Origin: Cydia pomonella
Lineage: Eukaryota; Arthropoda; Insecta; Lepidoptera; Tortricidae
NCBI RefSeq assembly: GCF_033807575.1
Contig: NC_084714.1
Span: forward strand, 1,086,501-1,150,500
Direction: 5' to 3'
DNA length: 64,000 nt
A program made the position numbers and the translations under genes. Below the pieces are notes generated by a model. That model did not search any database, was not told where the DNA came from, and was given only the letters and a program-made list of their open reading frames with translations. Below are positions 41,883-54,431 of the stretch, in pieces (the stretch's first letter is position 1; every line of letters starts with the position of its first letter).

Positions 41883-42768
41883 TTATTTTATACAGCTTCC
41901 GCTCGACTTTTTTAGTATAAGGGCGTTATAGGCGTCCGACAATGGAGCGCGCGAATCATGCTCTGAACCTCGGGCTTCACTCGACTTCTAGATCACATGA
42001 CGGGGTCAACTTCTTTAACATAACGGGGCCACAGGCGCCCGACTTTTATGCCACGAGGGCGCCGCTGGCGCTCGGCGCTAAGGTGTGCTGCAGTTGGGGG
42101 CTTTGTTTGACTTTATTAGTATGAGAGCAGTGGTCGCGCACAGTGCTCCGAACTTGGTCTATATAGCCCAAACCCCTGCCGGCTTTCACGCGTGTGTGTC
42201 CTGTGCCGTGTATAGGCTGTACATCTATATGCCAAATTATTTATTATTTATTTGAATATAAAGCGGTCAAACTAAGATGATATGATAACCCTCCATTTGC
42301 TTCATAGTCCAGTAAAAATAAAAAACCTTCACAACGCTTTATAATCATAACCATATTTGCACAAAGCTTGTCACAATATTCGACTGATCTAACTCGCCCA
42401 TATAGCTGGTGACGAGGAAACGATGGCCAATACACGTTCAATGATTTGTTAAATCAAGTATCGGTTCGGAGGTAATGGCGCGAGCTACGTCTGCCGATAA
42501 GGGCCGTGAGAAAAATGATTTTATTTTCGGCGTTACGGGAATTTTGCGGATGTTTTATCTTGGGAATGATTTTTACAAGTTCAGATAAGGTAGGGCAATT
42601 GGATTCGCGTTCGAATTGTTTTTAAGTTCATTGCTCCCGTGAACAGTTCATATTATTTCGGCAAGGTGAAAACAATTTTTTAGAAAAAATATGATTATTT
42701 GACCCAGTACATACCTACATGGGTATAATAGTTAGCCTAGAGGTGCCGTGTTGCTTCTTTTTTTTTTA
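41883..42768 (+). other. Presumed intron after the second CUB exon
   Basis: GC-richer around 41930-42200 with a 60-codon frame that has no motif. A following CUB-gene exon with the needed phase was not found here. Confidence 0.35.
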
Positions 42769-42930
42769 TACTACGTCGGTGGCAAACAAGCATACGGCCT
42801 GCCTGATGGTAAGCAGTCTCCGTAGCCTATGTACACCCGCAACTCCAGAGGAGTTACATGCGCGTTGCCTTAGGGTCGGCAACGCGCCCCACCACCCTCG
42901 TTGAGCTCTGGCAACCTTACTCACCGGCAA
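42769..42930 (+). repeat. Family C retroposon copy
   Basis: The best preserved copy in the window: TACTACGTCGGTGGCAAACA, GCCTGCCTGATGGTAAGCAG, TCTCCGTAGCCTATG, GTCGGCAACGCGCC and CTTACTCACCGGCAA. Confidence 0.75.
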
Positions 42931-43235
42931 ACTAGCTTTCTAAACTAGGGGTTGTAAGTATTTCAAAATGAACTGTTAACATTGCTTAAACAATATTGGA
43001 ATAAAAAAAAACATTACAACCGGCTTATTTCATTTAATCACAAATTCTTAAAAAACTAGAAAATCTACTAACGGTCCATCCGGACCAACGACTTGTGTTT
43101 GTTTGCTTGCTTGAGGATCTCCTGATAGGCCCACGAAGAACTATGACTGAATAGTAACCTATTTATAGAAAATATTAACTCAATTTGCTCTAGTATAAAT
43201 AACCTACTTTATATTATTCCACACTACACGTACTA

Positions 43236-43908
43236 CCGGGTGTTTCCTGTAACAGGAGCAATAAATTAAACTGTAGGCTGTATTCCTCAAACTCACCAAC
43301 ATTTGTTCAACAACTTTTAAAAATAACTTATGTTTTAATTTTTATTACACATTGAAGTTAATTCTAAGATGCAATGTATTGCGAATTTTGTCACGTTTAA
43401 AACGTGACAAGCAACGTCAAACACACTGATGTCAACGTACATTGAATATAATAAGAAATTTGTATGAAAAAGATAAAACCTAAAAAGAATTTTAATAGAA
43501 AATTAAACACAAATGGGTGGAAAAACAATTAAAAACTTATAAATAAAAAAATTGGCCCAGATCGAGACCGCTTGGCAGGGTGCCCAGAAGTCTGGCTGCA
43601 TTGCCCCTCTGGATAGCAATGCTTATCCGCTGGGCGAAGTACAGGCCAGCCCTCTGGTCACCCGAAGCCTCTATAAGGCGTTTTGCTAACTCCTTATAGA
43701 GGCGGCGCGCGCTAGGCCCCCACGGCCTAGGGTTTCAACCCCAAACGCCGCAAATATGTAACTACTGCCGAGGTTGACATACTTGCGACGCTTGAGGCTT
43801 TTGGCCTAAAGATTTCATAATTCTTAAAAGTTGTTAATCAAAAGTTATATCGTTTTAGGAGTACAATATATGGTATAATTATTTGCTCGTGTTACAGGAA
43901 ACACCCGG
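43236..43908. mobile_element. Non-autonomous element with CCGGGTGTTTCCTGTAAC ends
   Basis: Left end CCGGGTGTTTCCTGTAACA and right end GTTACAGGAAACACCCGG are inverted. The body is 673 bp with no transposase. A retroposon-like segment (43541-43800) lies inside. No target duplication is clear at the edges. Confidence 0.7.
43541..43800 (-). repeat. Retroposon-like segment, family M, copy 1
   Basis: It starts AAACTTATAAATAAAAAAATT and contains ATGGCATT/AGCAATGC-type and GGCCAGCCCTCT words also present at 51335-51440. A 16-bp stem (GCCTCTATAAGG / CCTTATAGAGGC) lies near 43665-43705. The orientation is inferred from the A/T-rich end. Confidence 0.5.
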
Positions 43909-44417
43909 TGCATGTTTTAAATGTTTATCGTAAGCTGTATCGTTTGTGAACATTTGTCAATTTCTTAAAATTTTACATGATTTATTGACACACCCCTTGT
44001 TGACTTTAGCAAAGAATTGAGATTAAGTATTTATTAATGTTTTTCGTCTATTAACTATACATATTAGATACACATCCTACCGACACAATAAAAAATAAAA
44101 CTCAGAGGATGCCATTCACAACCTTTCAATAGAAAACTCATTTTCACGCAAATCAAATCAAAATGCCACTCAGAAAAAAATCGATACTAAATCAATCTCG
44201 CGAATCCACGATTTTATATCCACCAATCTACGTTTGACAGCTCAATCTATTCACTTGAATCACCCTTTTTATTTTATTTTTCATACCCAACAAAAGCGTA
44301 GTTGAAATTCCTTGGGTTCCTAAAGTCAAATTCTGATTTAAAAAAAAAGTTTTCAAAAATCATTCAATCAAAATAAAAGTTATATGTACCTATTGAATTT
44401 ACGTACGGACGCACCAG
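43909..44417. other. Non-coding stretch, nothing assigned
   Basis: No exon or bounded repeat is recognised. Confidence 0.3.
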
Positions 44418-44419
44418 TA

Positions 44420-44604
44420 CCCCTAGTGTAAATATTTTCGACAGCGAAACGTGACGTACGCGTTTGCGTTAAGTGTCATTTTGTATGAGATTTTTGACTT
44501 TCCAAAACGTCCCGCTTGGCGCGCTGTTCAAAAACCCATACATAATGAGACTTAACGCAAACGCGTACGTCACGTTTCGCTATCGACTAAATTTACACTA
44601 GGGG
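44420..44604. mobile_element. MITE with TA duplication and highly matched arms
   Basis: It opens CCCCTAGTGTAAAT and closes ATTTACACTAGGGG, with TA on each side (44418-44419 and 44605-44606). The arms share GCGAAACGTGACGTACGCG and GTTTGCGTTAAG without mismatch, so the copy looks young. 185 bp, no coding capacity. Confidence 0.8.
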
Positions 44605-44607
44605 TAC

Positions 44608-45341
44608 AGAACTCTTTATACTCCAAAAGAAACTCGTTCGCATACTAGCAAATATTAATGAACCGGATACATGCAAGCACATTTCCAAAAACATAATTTA
44701 CTGACTCTACCAGGAATTTATATTCTGAAAATATGTAAGTTCATTAGAAAAAGTATTGGTATGTTTAAAAAATGAGAAGAGGTTTTATCTAGAGCTCACT
44801 CAGTCAGGCACCGAAACATACTTATGCTGCCGTCATCAAAATTGAAAATGCACTCAAAAAAACACATATGTCATGGCAATAAAAAATTTCAATAAATTAC
44901 CAGACGAACTTAGAAACGAAGAACTAGACTCTACCTTCATAAGACGTCTTATAAAATTACTTGTCTTAAAATGTTATTATACTATTACTGAGTTCTTTGA
45001 TGACCATTTAACTAATTCTAAACTTGACATTTAACTAATTTATACATAATTTATACTATTTAATTATTATCATTCGTATTTACTTTAATTATTTCTTAAC
45101 AATATATCACCACTGTTCTATATTTATTTATTACGAATTGACTACCTAATGTTATATTTCTACTGCAACTACCGATTTAAACATTTTTTTTTGTTGTATA
45201 AATGTAATTTAGCTTTAAACTAGCTTTTAAGACAGTGCTACGCCCTTGCAGGGTGACCATGTACCAAATTTTTATGTAACACCTTTCATTACCATGGTTT
45301 TTTTGCATGAAATAAATGAAATGAAATGAAAATGAAATTTC
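44608..45341 (+). pseudogene. 5'-truncated LINE, C-terminal RT relic
   Basis: The + strand encodes, with frame breaks, LFILQKKLVRILANINEPD, then NFNKLPDELRNEELDSTFIR and CYYTITEFFDDHL to a TAA near 45035. Those are the standard end of Jockey/CR1-like LINEs. An AT-rich 3' region and an AATGA repeat tail follow. It starts right at the edge of the MITE at 44420-44604. Confidence 0.75.
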
Positions 45342-45470
45342 CCGCAACAGGAATTTCGTAACAAAATTTAGTTAAATAAATAACAAATGAGTAATTTATC
45401 GCAATAATGTGGATATTAAATTAATATATGGAAATGATAAAAAAATAACCTGATAGTTTTAAAATGTATG

Positions 45471-45529
45471 TTTTTAGGGTTCCGTAGCCAAATGGCATAA
45501 AACGGAACCCTTATAGTTTCGCCATGTCC

Positions 45530-45576
<47 letters not shown>

Positions 45577-46172
45577 CGAGGCTTTGCTCCGTGGTCGTTA
45601 GTGCTAGAAAGCTGAAATTTGGCATGGATATAAAAATCAATAAAGCCGACAAAGTCGTACAATAAAATCTAAAAATTTAATTTGGGTACCTCCCCTACAC
45701 GTAAAGAGGGGGTGAATTTTTTTTTTCGCTTCAACCCTAGAGTGTGGGGTATCGTTGGAAAGGTCTTTCAAAACTAATAGGGGTTTTCAAAAAACATTTT
45801 TTGATAAAGTGAATATATTCGGAGATAATCGCTCCGAAAGAAAAAAAAAATGTGTCCCCCCCCCTCTAACTTTTGAACCATAGGTCCAAAAAATATGAAA
45901 AAAATCGTGGAAGTAGAGCTTAAGAAAGACAATAAATGAAAACTATAGCGGACATGATCAGTTTAGCTGTTTTTGAGTTATCGCAAAAAGTTTTCCCTTC
46001 ATAGTAAAAAGACTTACTTTAATTAGGTACTGATTATGCAAATTTGCCTATTTGTTTAACTCGGGTGAAAGGTACCATTTACTACACTTTAAGCTCCAGT
46101 TTAGCTTATTGTGACGGAAGAGTAACTACGGAACCCTACACTGAGCGTGGCCCGACATGCTCTTGGCCGGTT
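45471..46172 (+). repeat. Family D repeat, copy 3, with expanded TCTG tract
   Basis: Full copy of 702 bp, closely similar to 39535-40199. The TCTG microsatellite here has about 11 units (45531-45575) against about four or five in the other copies. Confidence 0.88.
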
Positions 46173-46331
46173 ATTTTAACTTCCAAAAGGGAAATAAGTA
46201 AAAGATTGTATTGCATTGGCAACCATATACATGAACGCCGACAATATTTCACCGACAAAATAGCATATTTCTTATTTTTGATAATTCAAGATGGTCTCTC
46301 AGTGACCGTGACGTGACGTTTACTTATCGTT

Positions 46332-46400
46332 TTTAGGGTTCCGTAGCCAAATGGCAAAAAACGGAACCCTTATAGATTCGTCATGTCCGTCTGTCTGTTA
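46332..46400 (+). repeat. Family D repeat, 5' fragment
   Basis: It begins TTTTTAGGGTTCCGTAGCC and stops right after the first TCTG units, then unrelated sequence follows. A truncated copy 160 bp after the full copy 3. Confidence 0.75.
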
Positions 46401-46565
46401 TTTTAGGAGCGTGTCGCGAGTGACGTACGACTGTCGGACTTTGACTATCCATTCTGCTTTATTGCAGTGGGTCTCATATTATATTATATAGACATTTGAG
46501 CCTAAAAACCAACCGTATCGATTGATACCATCAATAAAAAATGTTATCTAGCCTATTTAATACAT

Positions 46566-46815
46566 TTTGACGACCGGTTTGGCCTAGTGGGTATGAAGCT
46601 GATGGTCCCAGGTTCAAATCCTGGTAAGGGCATTTATTCGTGTGATGAGCATGGATATTTGTTCCTGAGTCATGGGTGTTTTCTATGTATTTAAGTATTT
46701 ATAAATATTTAAATATTATATATATCGTTGTCTAAGTACCCTCAACACAAGCCTTATTGAACTTACTGTGGGACTTAGTCAATTTGTGTAATAATGTCCT
46801 ATAATATTTATTTAT
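46566..46815 (+). repeat. tRNA-derived SINE, family A, copy 3
   Basis: Same landmarks as 5677-5936, but the head lacks about 14 bp between the A-box-like GTGGGTA and the GAAGC part, so it can no longer fold like a tRNA. Confidence 0.85.
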
Positions 46816-47993
46816 TCAATACACACATTTCTTGTTATTCAGGTAAAATCAATGCAATTCGGAAAATAAAGATTTGACACTTAGCAATGTAATTTTATTT
46901 ATAGTTTCAAATAATTAATATAAGTCCTATCCAGTCACAGAGAAGTCCATTTATTTTATGATTTCCACAGTAAAAATACATAACTACACATACTTGAAAA
47001 CTTTTAGAGACGACAAGGCTTTAGGGTAACATTGTTGCACGTTCAACACCGTCTGATTACTTCCATAATAATAACTATAGAACTTTCAAAAACTTACCTA
47101 CTCACAACTTGCTCTACCCACTATGCCCCTTCGCGAACTTCGTATAACGCTCCATCATAACAATATTACTTCGAAAACTTCCACACCGTAAGATAATGAG
47201 AACACGGCGACAAAATGCCTATTTTCCATTTAACTTTGTCCGACTTTCCGCCCCGGTCCGTTCATGGCTAGAACGGACACGACGGAACCGTTGAAAGTAA
47301 ACAACTTTAAACAAAAAATACCTTACACCATTGAAATAGAACTCAATTTCGTTTGTCCTGTTTGAGTGGGCTTTGTTCCTTGCTCAATGCAATTGCAGCG
47401 TTAATAAAAGGATTCAAAGTTTATTATCGCACGCGAGGAGTTGAATGAACGGTTGGTAGTTTTAATTAAGAGAAACTGTGCAGGTTTCCGCACTGCGCTG
47501 GGTTTTTACGGGCTTATTAGGATTATTAGCATAGACGAGATCACTAGCATAAGTACCCATGGAGCTCATTTGTGCCTGTTTACGAATGCAGCCAAGTTTG
47601 CATCCATTGCTTCTGCTTTAAAAAGGCTTTGAGCCTCATTTATGAGTTTGATAAGGTTTTTATGCTGATCTTGTGGCTAGGTTCCGAATTGCAGGTTCTA
47701 TTTTAAGGTAACTCCTCCTTAGCACTTAATCTTGGATTTTTTCTCGGTTACACACGTCCTGAGTTTCGCGCGCAACGTAAAACTGCAATAGGATAATTTA
47801 ATACACTGCAAGATTTCAAAAATTTATTATAAAATATATATGTGTGTTAATCTAAAGGGAATGTAGTTAAGTTAAAAATAAATAAAATTAAAGTTGCATA
47901 TGATAGTTGTACTTGCGGTTGCAAGTATGTAAATGCTTCTTATTCAAAAAATATTTGCGATTTTAGAAATAATCCCGGGGTCAAAGTCATCCC
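46816..47993. other. Apparently single-copy non-coding DNA
   Basis: No repeat landmarks or exon are recognised. Confidence 0.35.
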
Positions 47994-48041
47994 AACTCAA
48001 AGATACACGATAAGACTCATCTTATCGTGTATTTTTGAGTT
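47994..48041. repeat. 48-bp hairpin
   Basis: AACTCAAAGATACACGATAA pairs with TTATCGTGTATTTTTGAGTT around a short loop, with one mismatch. It could be a minimal MITE or a structured RNA segment; nothing else supports either. Confidence 0.55.
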
Positions 48042-48712
48042 GAAATTCAAAATCAAGACAAAATGTAGATTCATGTTGCCAGAATGTTGTCTGTATGTTT
48101 ATAAAACAACATGTTCTGTTTTTGATAATGAATAAATGAGACTCAAAAGAAAAAGTAATACCAACGACATCATATCCAGTGGACGAAATGAAGTGTCTCG
48201 GGATTTCGAACATAACCTTCGGGCTAGAATGTATGAACATTCATTTTTCTTGCACTCAAAAAGTTGGAAGAAAGAGTTAAATGCCTTAGGTACATATATC
48301 GGCGATAAACGGTTTGGTCTAAGATTGTTTTCTCAATGTCCGATCCGGTATCAAATTTCAGATACTATAGAGAAGACATTTCTAAAGGGCTTTTTTTATA
48401 TTTATTCACTGTTTAAATGTTAAGTGTTCAAAAGATAACTTTAAATAAGAAAAAGGACATGATGCCACAGGTGCTCTCTAGCAGCTGTTTTTCTTCAAGA
48501 ATCTTCCGACATCCGATATCAGATCGGACAAAGTGAAACCGCTCTAACACTGCAGACAGTAATGTTCGGGTTCTATCGACACATTACAAAAAACTTGCAA
48601 GATTTTAAGCATTTTTTGTACAACTATTCCTCAGAACAAAGTTGTACATTTCAATATTTCCGTAGTTTATTTTTGTAATATTTTTATTGTATTTATAAAA
48701 CATAGAAAAAAA
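48042..48712. other. Non-coding stretch
   Basis: A 95-codon + frame (48136-48423) has no motif. Around 48500-48545 the words ATCCGATATCAGATCGGAC look repeat-derived. Confidence 0.3.
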
Positions 48713-49043
48713 GCGCTGGTGGCCTATTAGCGGTAACAGCGTGCGACTTGCAATCCGGAGGTCGCGGGTTCAAACCTCGGCTCGTAGGTACCAATGAGTT
48801 TTTCAGAACTTATTTACGGAATATCATTTGATATTTATCAGTCGCTTTTCGGTGAAGGAAAACATCGTAAGGAAGCCAGAATCCAATAAGGCCTAGTTTA
48901 CCCTCTGGGTTGGAAGGTCACATGGCAGTCGCTTTCCTAAAAACTAGTGCCTACGCCAATTCTAGGGATTAATTTCCAAGCGGACCCCAGGCTCCCATGA
49001 GCCGTGGGAAAATACCGGGACAACGCGAGGAATATGATGATAA
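48713..49043 (+). repeat. tRNA-derived SINE, family B
   Basis: The tRNA-like head (GCGCTGGTGGCC, ACTTGCAATCCGG, GGTTCAAACC) is followed by GAGTTTTTCAGAACTTATT, TCGCTTTTCGGTGAAGGAAA, GGCCTAGTTTACCCTCTGGG and CCAGGCTCCCATGAGC. It ends at a short TGATGAT run. Confidence 0.85.
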
Positions 49044-49747
49044 TCGACTCGCTGCGAATGCGAAGCGGCGCGACGCGGCGAGGAAGAAACAAGCCCTCGC
49101 CGGTTGTCGCCACCACCATGATCTGCTTTGGCAAAGTGTTTTCCATACGTTGCACATGCATTTAAACAGCAACGCTACCATATAAGTATACATTATAAAC
49201 AGAAATAGATGGAAACATTCAATTTGTTTCCTAGTCGTTTGTCTGTTTTCCCTCGACGTGTTATAGATTTGTCAAAAAACGATACATTTATAAACCGAGT
49301 CTTAGAATACGCGACTTGAATAATCGTCCCGATGTTTCGCAGGGAAACTTTCCGTACATTCATAATGCCCATCAATTGTGTTTCTTCTTCATAAAGTTTG
49401 TAATAAATTACATATTCTGGCGGGGGAAAATTGAATCGCTCGCGACGATCCATCACGGAGACAATGAGCGACGCTCACGGTGTGATGGACAGTGAATGTC
49501 CGGCTTTTTAACGGATAAAATTTCATAGGCGGCTGCACTTAATTTATAATGTTGTATTTTATGTAACTTCCCCAATTTCACGAAGACGGCTTGGCCGATT
49601 AGAAAACTCTTTTTTTTAATGGCTAATGTAACGACTTTATAGTTAATTACATTGTATATCACAAGTATTAGTGCGTGCGAGACGGCCGTGCGAATTACAG
49701 CTAACTGATATGATTCCAATATCATTCTAATAACGGTTAAATGTCAG
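49044..49747. other. Non-coding stretch
   Basis: 49045-49160 is GC-rich, starting GCTGCGAATGCGAAGCGGCG, with no recognised family. The rest is unassigned. Confidence 0.3.
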
Positions 49748-49855
49748 AAATTCTCAAATTGCGGGGATCTTTCTCTTTTACTCTCACTAAGACGTAATTA
49801 GAGTGACAGAGAGAAATGCCCGCAAGTTCGCCACTTCGATTTTCGCGGTTATAGC
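49748..49855 (+). repeat. MITE-like repeat, family E, copy 1
   Basis: It contains GCGGGGATCTTTCTCTTTTA, CTCTCACTAAGACGTAATTA and GAGTGACAGAGAGAAATGCC, nearly identical in complement to 60998-61128. Confidence 0.75.
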
Positions 49856-51334
49856 CCTGGGCACGTTCGAATCGGCCTATCAGTAACGTTCCCAGTAACA
49901 GCGGTGTAATTATAATTAGATTTACTTGTTTAACTTATAATATTTGTTTAACATATAAACTGACGATGCAAGTTGAACGCAGTTATAATTTTTTACATTT
50001 TAAAAGATAAAAATTACGCGCTTCTCATGTTCGATTTACGATGGCCTCGTTTGGCCATTTCCGATGTTCGAGAAAAATATATTTCATTTCCTTCCATTCG
50101 TACCCAACTCCGATCCAAATAAATAATACATTAGCGCAGAATGGAAAGGAAATCGGGTCCGTTACAAAATCACCCGCCGAACGCAGATCCGGTAAAATCT
50201 TGTTTTCTTTCAAAATTACTGAATGACCTCTCTTTGAAGGCAGCCATTTTGAAATTGCTGTATAATGGGAGTGAAGGTAATTATCTAATTCCGAGGGAAA
50301 TGTGATCCTAATTTTTACAGGTAATTTAAAAAAAACTGTAGAAACGAATAGGTAGAAATATATTATTGTTCAGATTTGGGTAAACAGAAGTTTTTTTTAG
50401 ATGTTTGGTATGTTCCTCTTTCACGCGTAGACAATGTTTGGGTTTTTTAAGACCTGGGTCTACATCATATATTGCTAATTTAAACTACTTTTGGCTGATA
50501 AGTCAACTTCAACTTCATTTCATAATTTGTTTTTATTTCTATTTTACGAGTCTTAATCTACAAAATATAACCAAACCAAACGGTTAGAAAAATTATGATT
50601 TAAACCACCGTAGCTCCAGTACGAAAATTCCACAGTTTTTAAAAATCCCATTCATCTACCGCCTTAAACTAAAAGCCAATAAAATGTATATAACCGTGTC
50701 TTACGCTATTCGATTCCAATTTCAAAAATTCATTCGTTCGTTTTATTTCCATTCATTCATTCCGTTCCGCGCTGAAGTGTTCCCGAACTTCGAAATTCAA
50801 ATGGACGTATGCATTTCAATTTTAGTTTTCACTATTTCCCTTATTTGTCACGCGCTTTTAGTTCCAAACTTTATTTGGAAGGTAATAAAGTTGAAAATTG
50901 TGTGATTTTTATTTTAGTACCTATATGTTTATTTAAATAATATTATGTAGGCAATTCCTCATAACGTACCGTGGACATATTTGCCTATTCGGGTTTTATT
51001 AAAATTGCCTTTCATTTTAAATGCATGAGTTTTTACCATGAAGGTACGCGGCAGACATATTTTATTCTGCTAGTATTTTATTGCATACGTATTATATGCG
51101 TTGATATTATTTAATCTTTGAATTCGTAATTTAAATTTAACTGGCTCCTAACGTAATAGCCGATATCGTACCTAGTCACAAGCCACAACACGACACAAGC
51201 CTTAGTGAGCTTACTGTGGGGCTAGGTTCGTTTGCGTAATATTAGTTAATTATAGCTGTAATTATTTATTTAATATATTATTGACACAACAAAAAACAAG
51301 TATGTAAAACATAATAAAAACACTTAAATTTTAT
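49856..51334. other. Non-coding stretch
   Basis: No exon is recognised. Near 51180-51240 a degraded family A SINE end is visible (AGCTTACTGTGGGGCTAG). Confidence 0.35.
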
Positions 51335-51440
51335 AAACTTATAAATAAAAAAATTGGCCTAAGTCGAGGTCGCTCGGTAGGGTGCCACTGGATGGCATTG
51401 CTGATCAGCTGAGCAAAATAATGGCCAGCCCTCTAATTTA
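51335..51440 (-). repeat. Retroposon-like segment, family M, copy 2
   Basis: It shares the AAACTTATAAATAAAAAAATT start, a GTCGAGGTCGCT/GATCGAGACCGCT block and GGCCAGCCCTCT with 43541-43800. It is shorter. Confidence 0.5.
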
Positions 51441-52411
51441 AATAATTAATGTGTAGGGATGTTTAATGTCATAATGCCCAGGACCTACCCTCTTCGAATT
51501 GAGTATATTGGCCATAATAAATAAAGTTTGCTATAAGTATGACCAACTCCAAAATGGAAAAAAATTGCTGTGCCTATAAAAATATTAAACCTGACCAGTC
51601 CAAACGTTCACTTCCTTCACAACAGTTGGTACAAAGTAAAATTAATCGAACGTAACTAGTAGGAGATGGCTGAATATTAAAGAAAACATCCCGTATCTTT
51701 TTCATTTTCTCAAACATTTTTTACTAAGACCCCAGACGCATTCAGAACGCCACAATTTAACCATCAACCCGGCAAACGGTCCCCCGGGCTTTGCGTTTTT
51801 CCTAATCAAAAACCCTCCTTAAATAATTTACAGGCAGAAACTTAAACACAAATAAACTCCCGGCAGCCTTCCCTTTCTTCAAATATTTAAACGGTCTGCA
51901 ATAAGTGGGAAAGTAAAAATTCAAACAAAGTTCAACTTTATTTCATAAAGCGTAAAGTTGATTTTGGAATGAGGTGAGACACGAGTTTTGGTAAGTGAGT
52001 ATGTAAAAGTATTTACCTACTGAACAAAACATTTGAATCTCTGTAGTGAGTGTAGTAACATTACGCACACACCGAGTGTGTAGGTGGCATTAGAGATGCA
52101 TGCTAGAGTGAAAAATAGACAGACATATATCTGAACAGACCCTGTATGTATGTCAACATTTTCTGCCGCCAGTAAAGTCAAACTCAAAATATTATTTATT
52201 CAAGTAGGCCTAGTGATATACAAATATCATCTTAAGTGTCTTCTTCTATCATCTTCTTCTTCCTTCCATCTTGTAACCCCCAGCTGGGCATATTCTGGGA
52301 ACAATGATATAAAGCTTAGAATTAATTTAGTATGCCATCTAAGAAGTGTAACGTTCTTACGGTAGATGTCGCTAGGGTCCCCTAGATCCTAAAAAGTGGA
52401 AAAATTTGAAT
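51441..52411. other. Non-coding stretch, nothing assigned
   Basis: No exon or bounded repeat is recognised. Confidence 0.3.
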
Positions 52412-52490
52412 GAGGTCTTGGTGGGTCAGATGGTAGAGCGCTGAAGTATCGATCCAGAGGCCGTGAGTCCAAGCCTCACCAAAGGCCTTT
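52412..52490 (+). repeat. tRNA-like SINE head, second type
   Basis: GGTCTTGGTGGGTCAGATGG and TAGAGCG resemble an A-box arm, and CCGTGAGTCCAAGCCTCACC a B-box arm. The ends pair weakly (AGGTCTTGG / CCAAAGGCCT). A degenerate SINE and not a working tRNA. Confidence 0.5.
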
Positions 52491-54199
52491 ATTTTGTCAC
52501 TTTAAATTTTTTACTATTGATTGATCCCAATTTTTCATTAAGGATCAAAAGATAGTGCTTCGAGACCGATTGGGACTGCACTGAAAGAAATGTTTGCATA
52601 ACTGTAACAAAATTTTGGTTACTGTTTACACAAAAATTGGGACTTGCGAACTATGTGTTATATGTTACAAAACCGATTTGGCTATCAGTGTTCAGGTACT
52701 GGGTATACACTACAAAATAAGTTTGTAAATTTATGCAAAGTTTATTTTCTTATAACCGTAGTTTAGTTATTTAGTAAAGTTACAAAACCAGTTCGGCTAT
52801 CTATTTTTTTCAGTGTGTATAGAACCCTTGAAGCAATAGAAAAAATATATGTCTATGGTCAAACGTAACCTTTTCCAAGTTTTGTTGACCTGTGGAACTC
52901 GGTTTTGGAATTGTTAAATTTGCCTTTGAAAGTACAGGAATGTTGTTTAATAATGAGCACAAATGTTTCCAGTAATTATAGGTAAGTAGATTGTGTTTTG
53001 TTTGTATTTATTTTGCTTTTTCCAAGCTTAAGTCCAGCGGCAGATGTATGATTTCAAAATTAGATTAAAAAAAAACCATAACGTAGCCGACTTAATCATT
53101 CTAAAATAAATAAGATAGAAAAAAAAAACGTGTAGACCAAAAATTTTTTTTTTACGAAAAGAAATGCGGATTCCAATTTTGGTTAGTAACATGTACAGTA
53201 GATATGGTGCTACTTTCCCGCACTAGTGCGGGACTAAGCACTTTCCGTGCCTATGTCGATAATTTAAAGAGCCATATGAACTGTAAAACGTTGTACGATA
53301 CACGTGCAAGTAGGTAATTCATAATTCATGTGTCGGTTCCTCGTGTCGACTCGTGTTCTTTCGGCCGTGTTTATCCCTTTCCGATATTTTGACATTTGTT
53401 AGTTAAAAGGAAACAAAATTTACTCAGAAACAGAGGATTCGGTTTTACGAATAAATATTTTTCTATTTTTTGCTACCGAAGCCGGCAATCAATTCTATTG
53501 ACAGTTCCACCAATTTTATTACCCAACGTCCAAACGAAGCACAAAAATGTCCTTTAGAAATGACCTAATATAGCAATCAAGTTTTCCCACGTCGCTCGGG
53601 TCAGGTCATTTTGTTCTCTGTGTATCCCTATTCACTGTTTAAAAGAGAGACTAGCTCTCAAGACAACCAATGTTAGTTGAGACTTTGTAGTAAATACAGC
53701 GTGGGTTCATTAAACACATAAAAAAAAAAGTTAGTCTTGACGCCTTAGCTGTGACGCTGCTACTTTATGACTTGGTTTTTAAAGAAAACTCGCAATTATT
53801 ATCTGTTAATAAAAAATAAAACTTTACTTATCCGTTGTAAACATTTTTTTTTTTTTCACCAAAGTTTAAAACAAAAAACGTGACGTGTGTAGAAAACGCA
53901 AGTAAATATTTTTTTTGGCCAATTCGGCCGAAACACAACAACTTTTGCCCTTTATTACCTGGAATGCGGGGTTAAAATATGTCAGGCCCTCGGTGTATAT
54001 TAAACCGGGTCTCATATGTACATAAAATCGATGATTGCTCGACATGCTTCGGTCCGTAACGAAAAGCAATTTCACAGAGTGCACGCGTTGGTAGTTCGTT
54101 GCACGTGGTGGTTGGTGTTTGGTGGTGGTGAGCTTTTGTACCAGGTATTTTAAGTAGTTTGTAACTGGCGGATAGAGTGGAGGCAGATCTCCTTTAGCT
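52491..54199. other. Non-coding stretch
   Basis: At 52590-52820 two diverged direct copies of a TTACAAAACC(G/A)(A/G)TT-GGCTATC segment occur. No exon is recognised. Confidence 0.3.
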
Positions 54200-54309
54200 C
54201 GACGTCAGAGAAAGCTGGCGCGAGTCCGCTCTGGACCGAGAAAAGTGGCGTGCTCTTGTGTTGGAGGCCAAGACTCATTTTGAGTCATCGCGCCAACCAA
54301 GTAAGTAAT
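54200..54309 (+). pseudogene. LINE C-terminus and tail
   Basis: The frame LDREKWRALVLEAKTHFESS, then RQPSK and a stop, matches the standard end of a common insect LINE polyprotein. The sequence closes on AAGTAAGT repeats, the usual tail. Confidence 0.65.
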
Positions 54310-54414
54310 ATCGAATGACTCAACTTCTTAAGAGGACAGATCGAACAACTAAAACTCGAATTAGCCTGAATGTAAGGTGAAACGAGGTTGAATTGTTTTA
54401 AATATATTTACGCG

Positions 54415-54431
54415 GATATAATGCAATACTC
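54415..54431. repeat. 17-bp target duplication of the family B SINE (left)
   Basis: GATATAATGCAATACTC is repeated exactly at 54762-54778 on the other side of the SINE. Confidence 0.9.

Noticed and set aside
45531..45575. Regular repeat array that might look CRISPR-like
   Set aside because: It is a plain TCTG tetranucleotide microsatellite without spacers, inside a dispersed repeat.
46407..46466. Coding-like 60-bp stretch after TTATTTTAG (ERVASDVRLSDFDYPFCF)
   Set aside because: The phase does not fit the phase-1 end of the CUB exon at 41718, the donor GTGGGT is weak, and no domain is visible.
48136..48423. 95-codon + frame
   Set aside because: No recognisable motif; the flanks are repeat-like and there is no splice support.
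52412..52490. tRNA gene
   Set aside because: Anticodon and acceptor stems are not convincing; kept as a degenerate SINE head.
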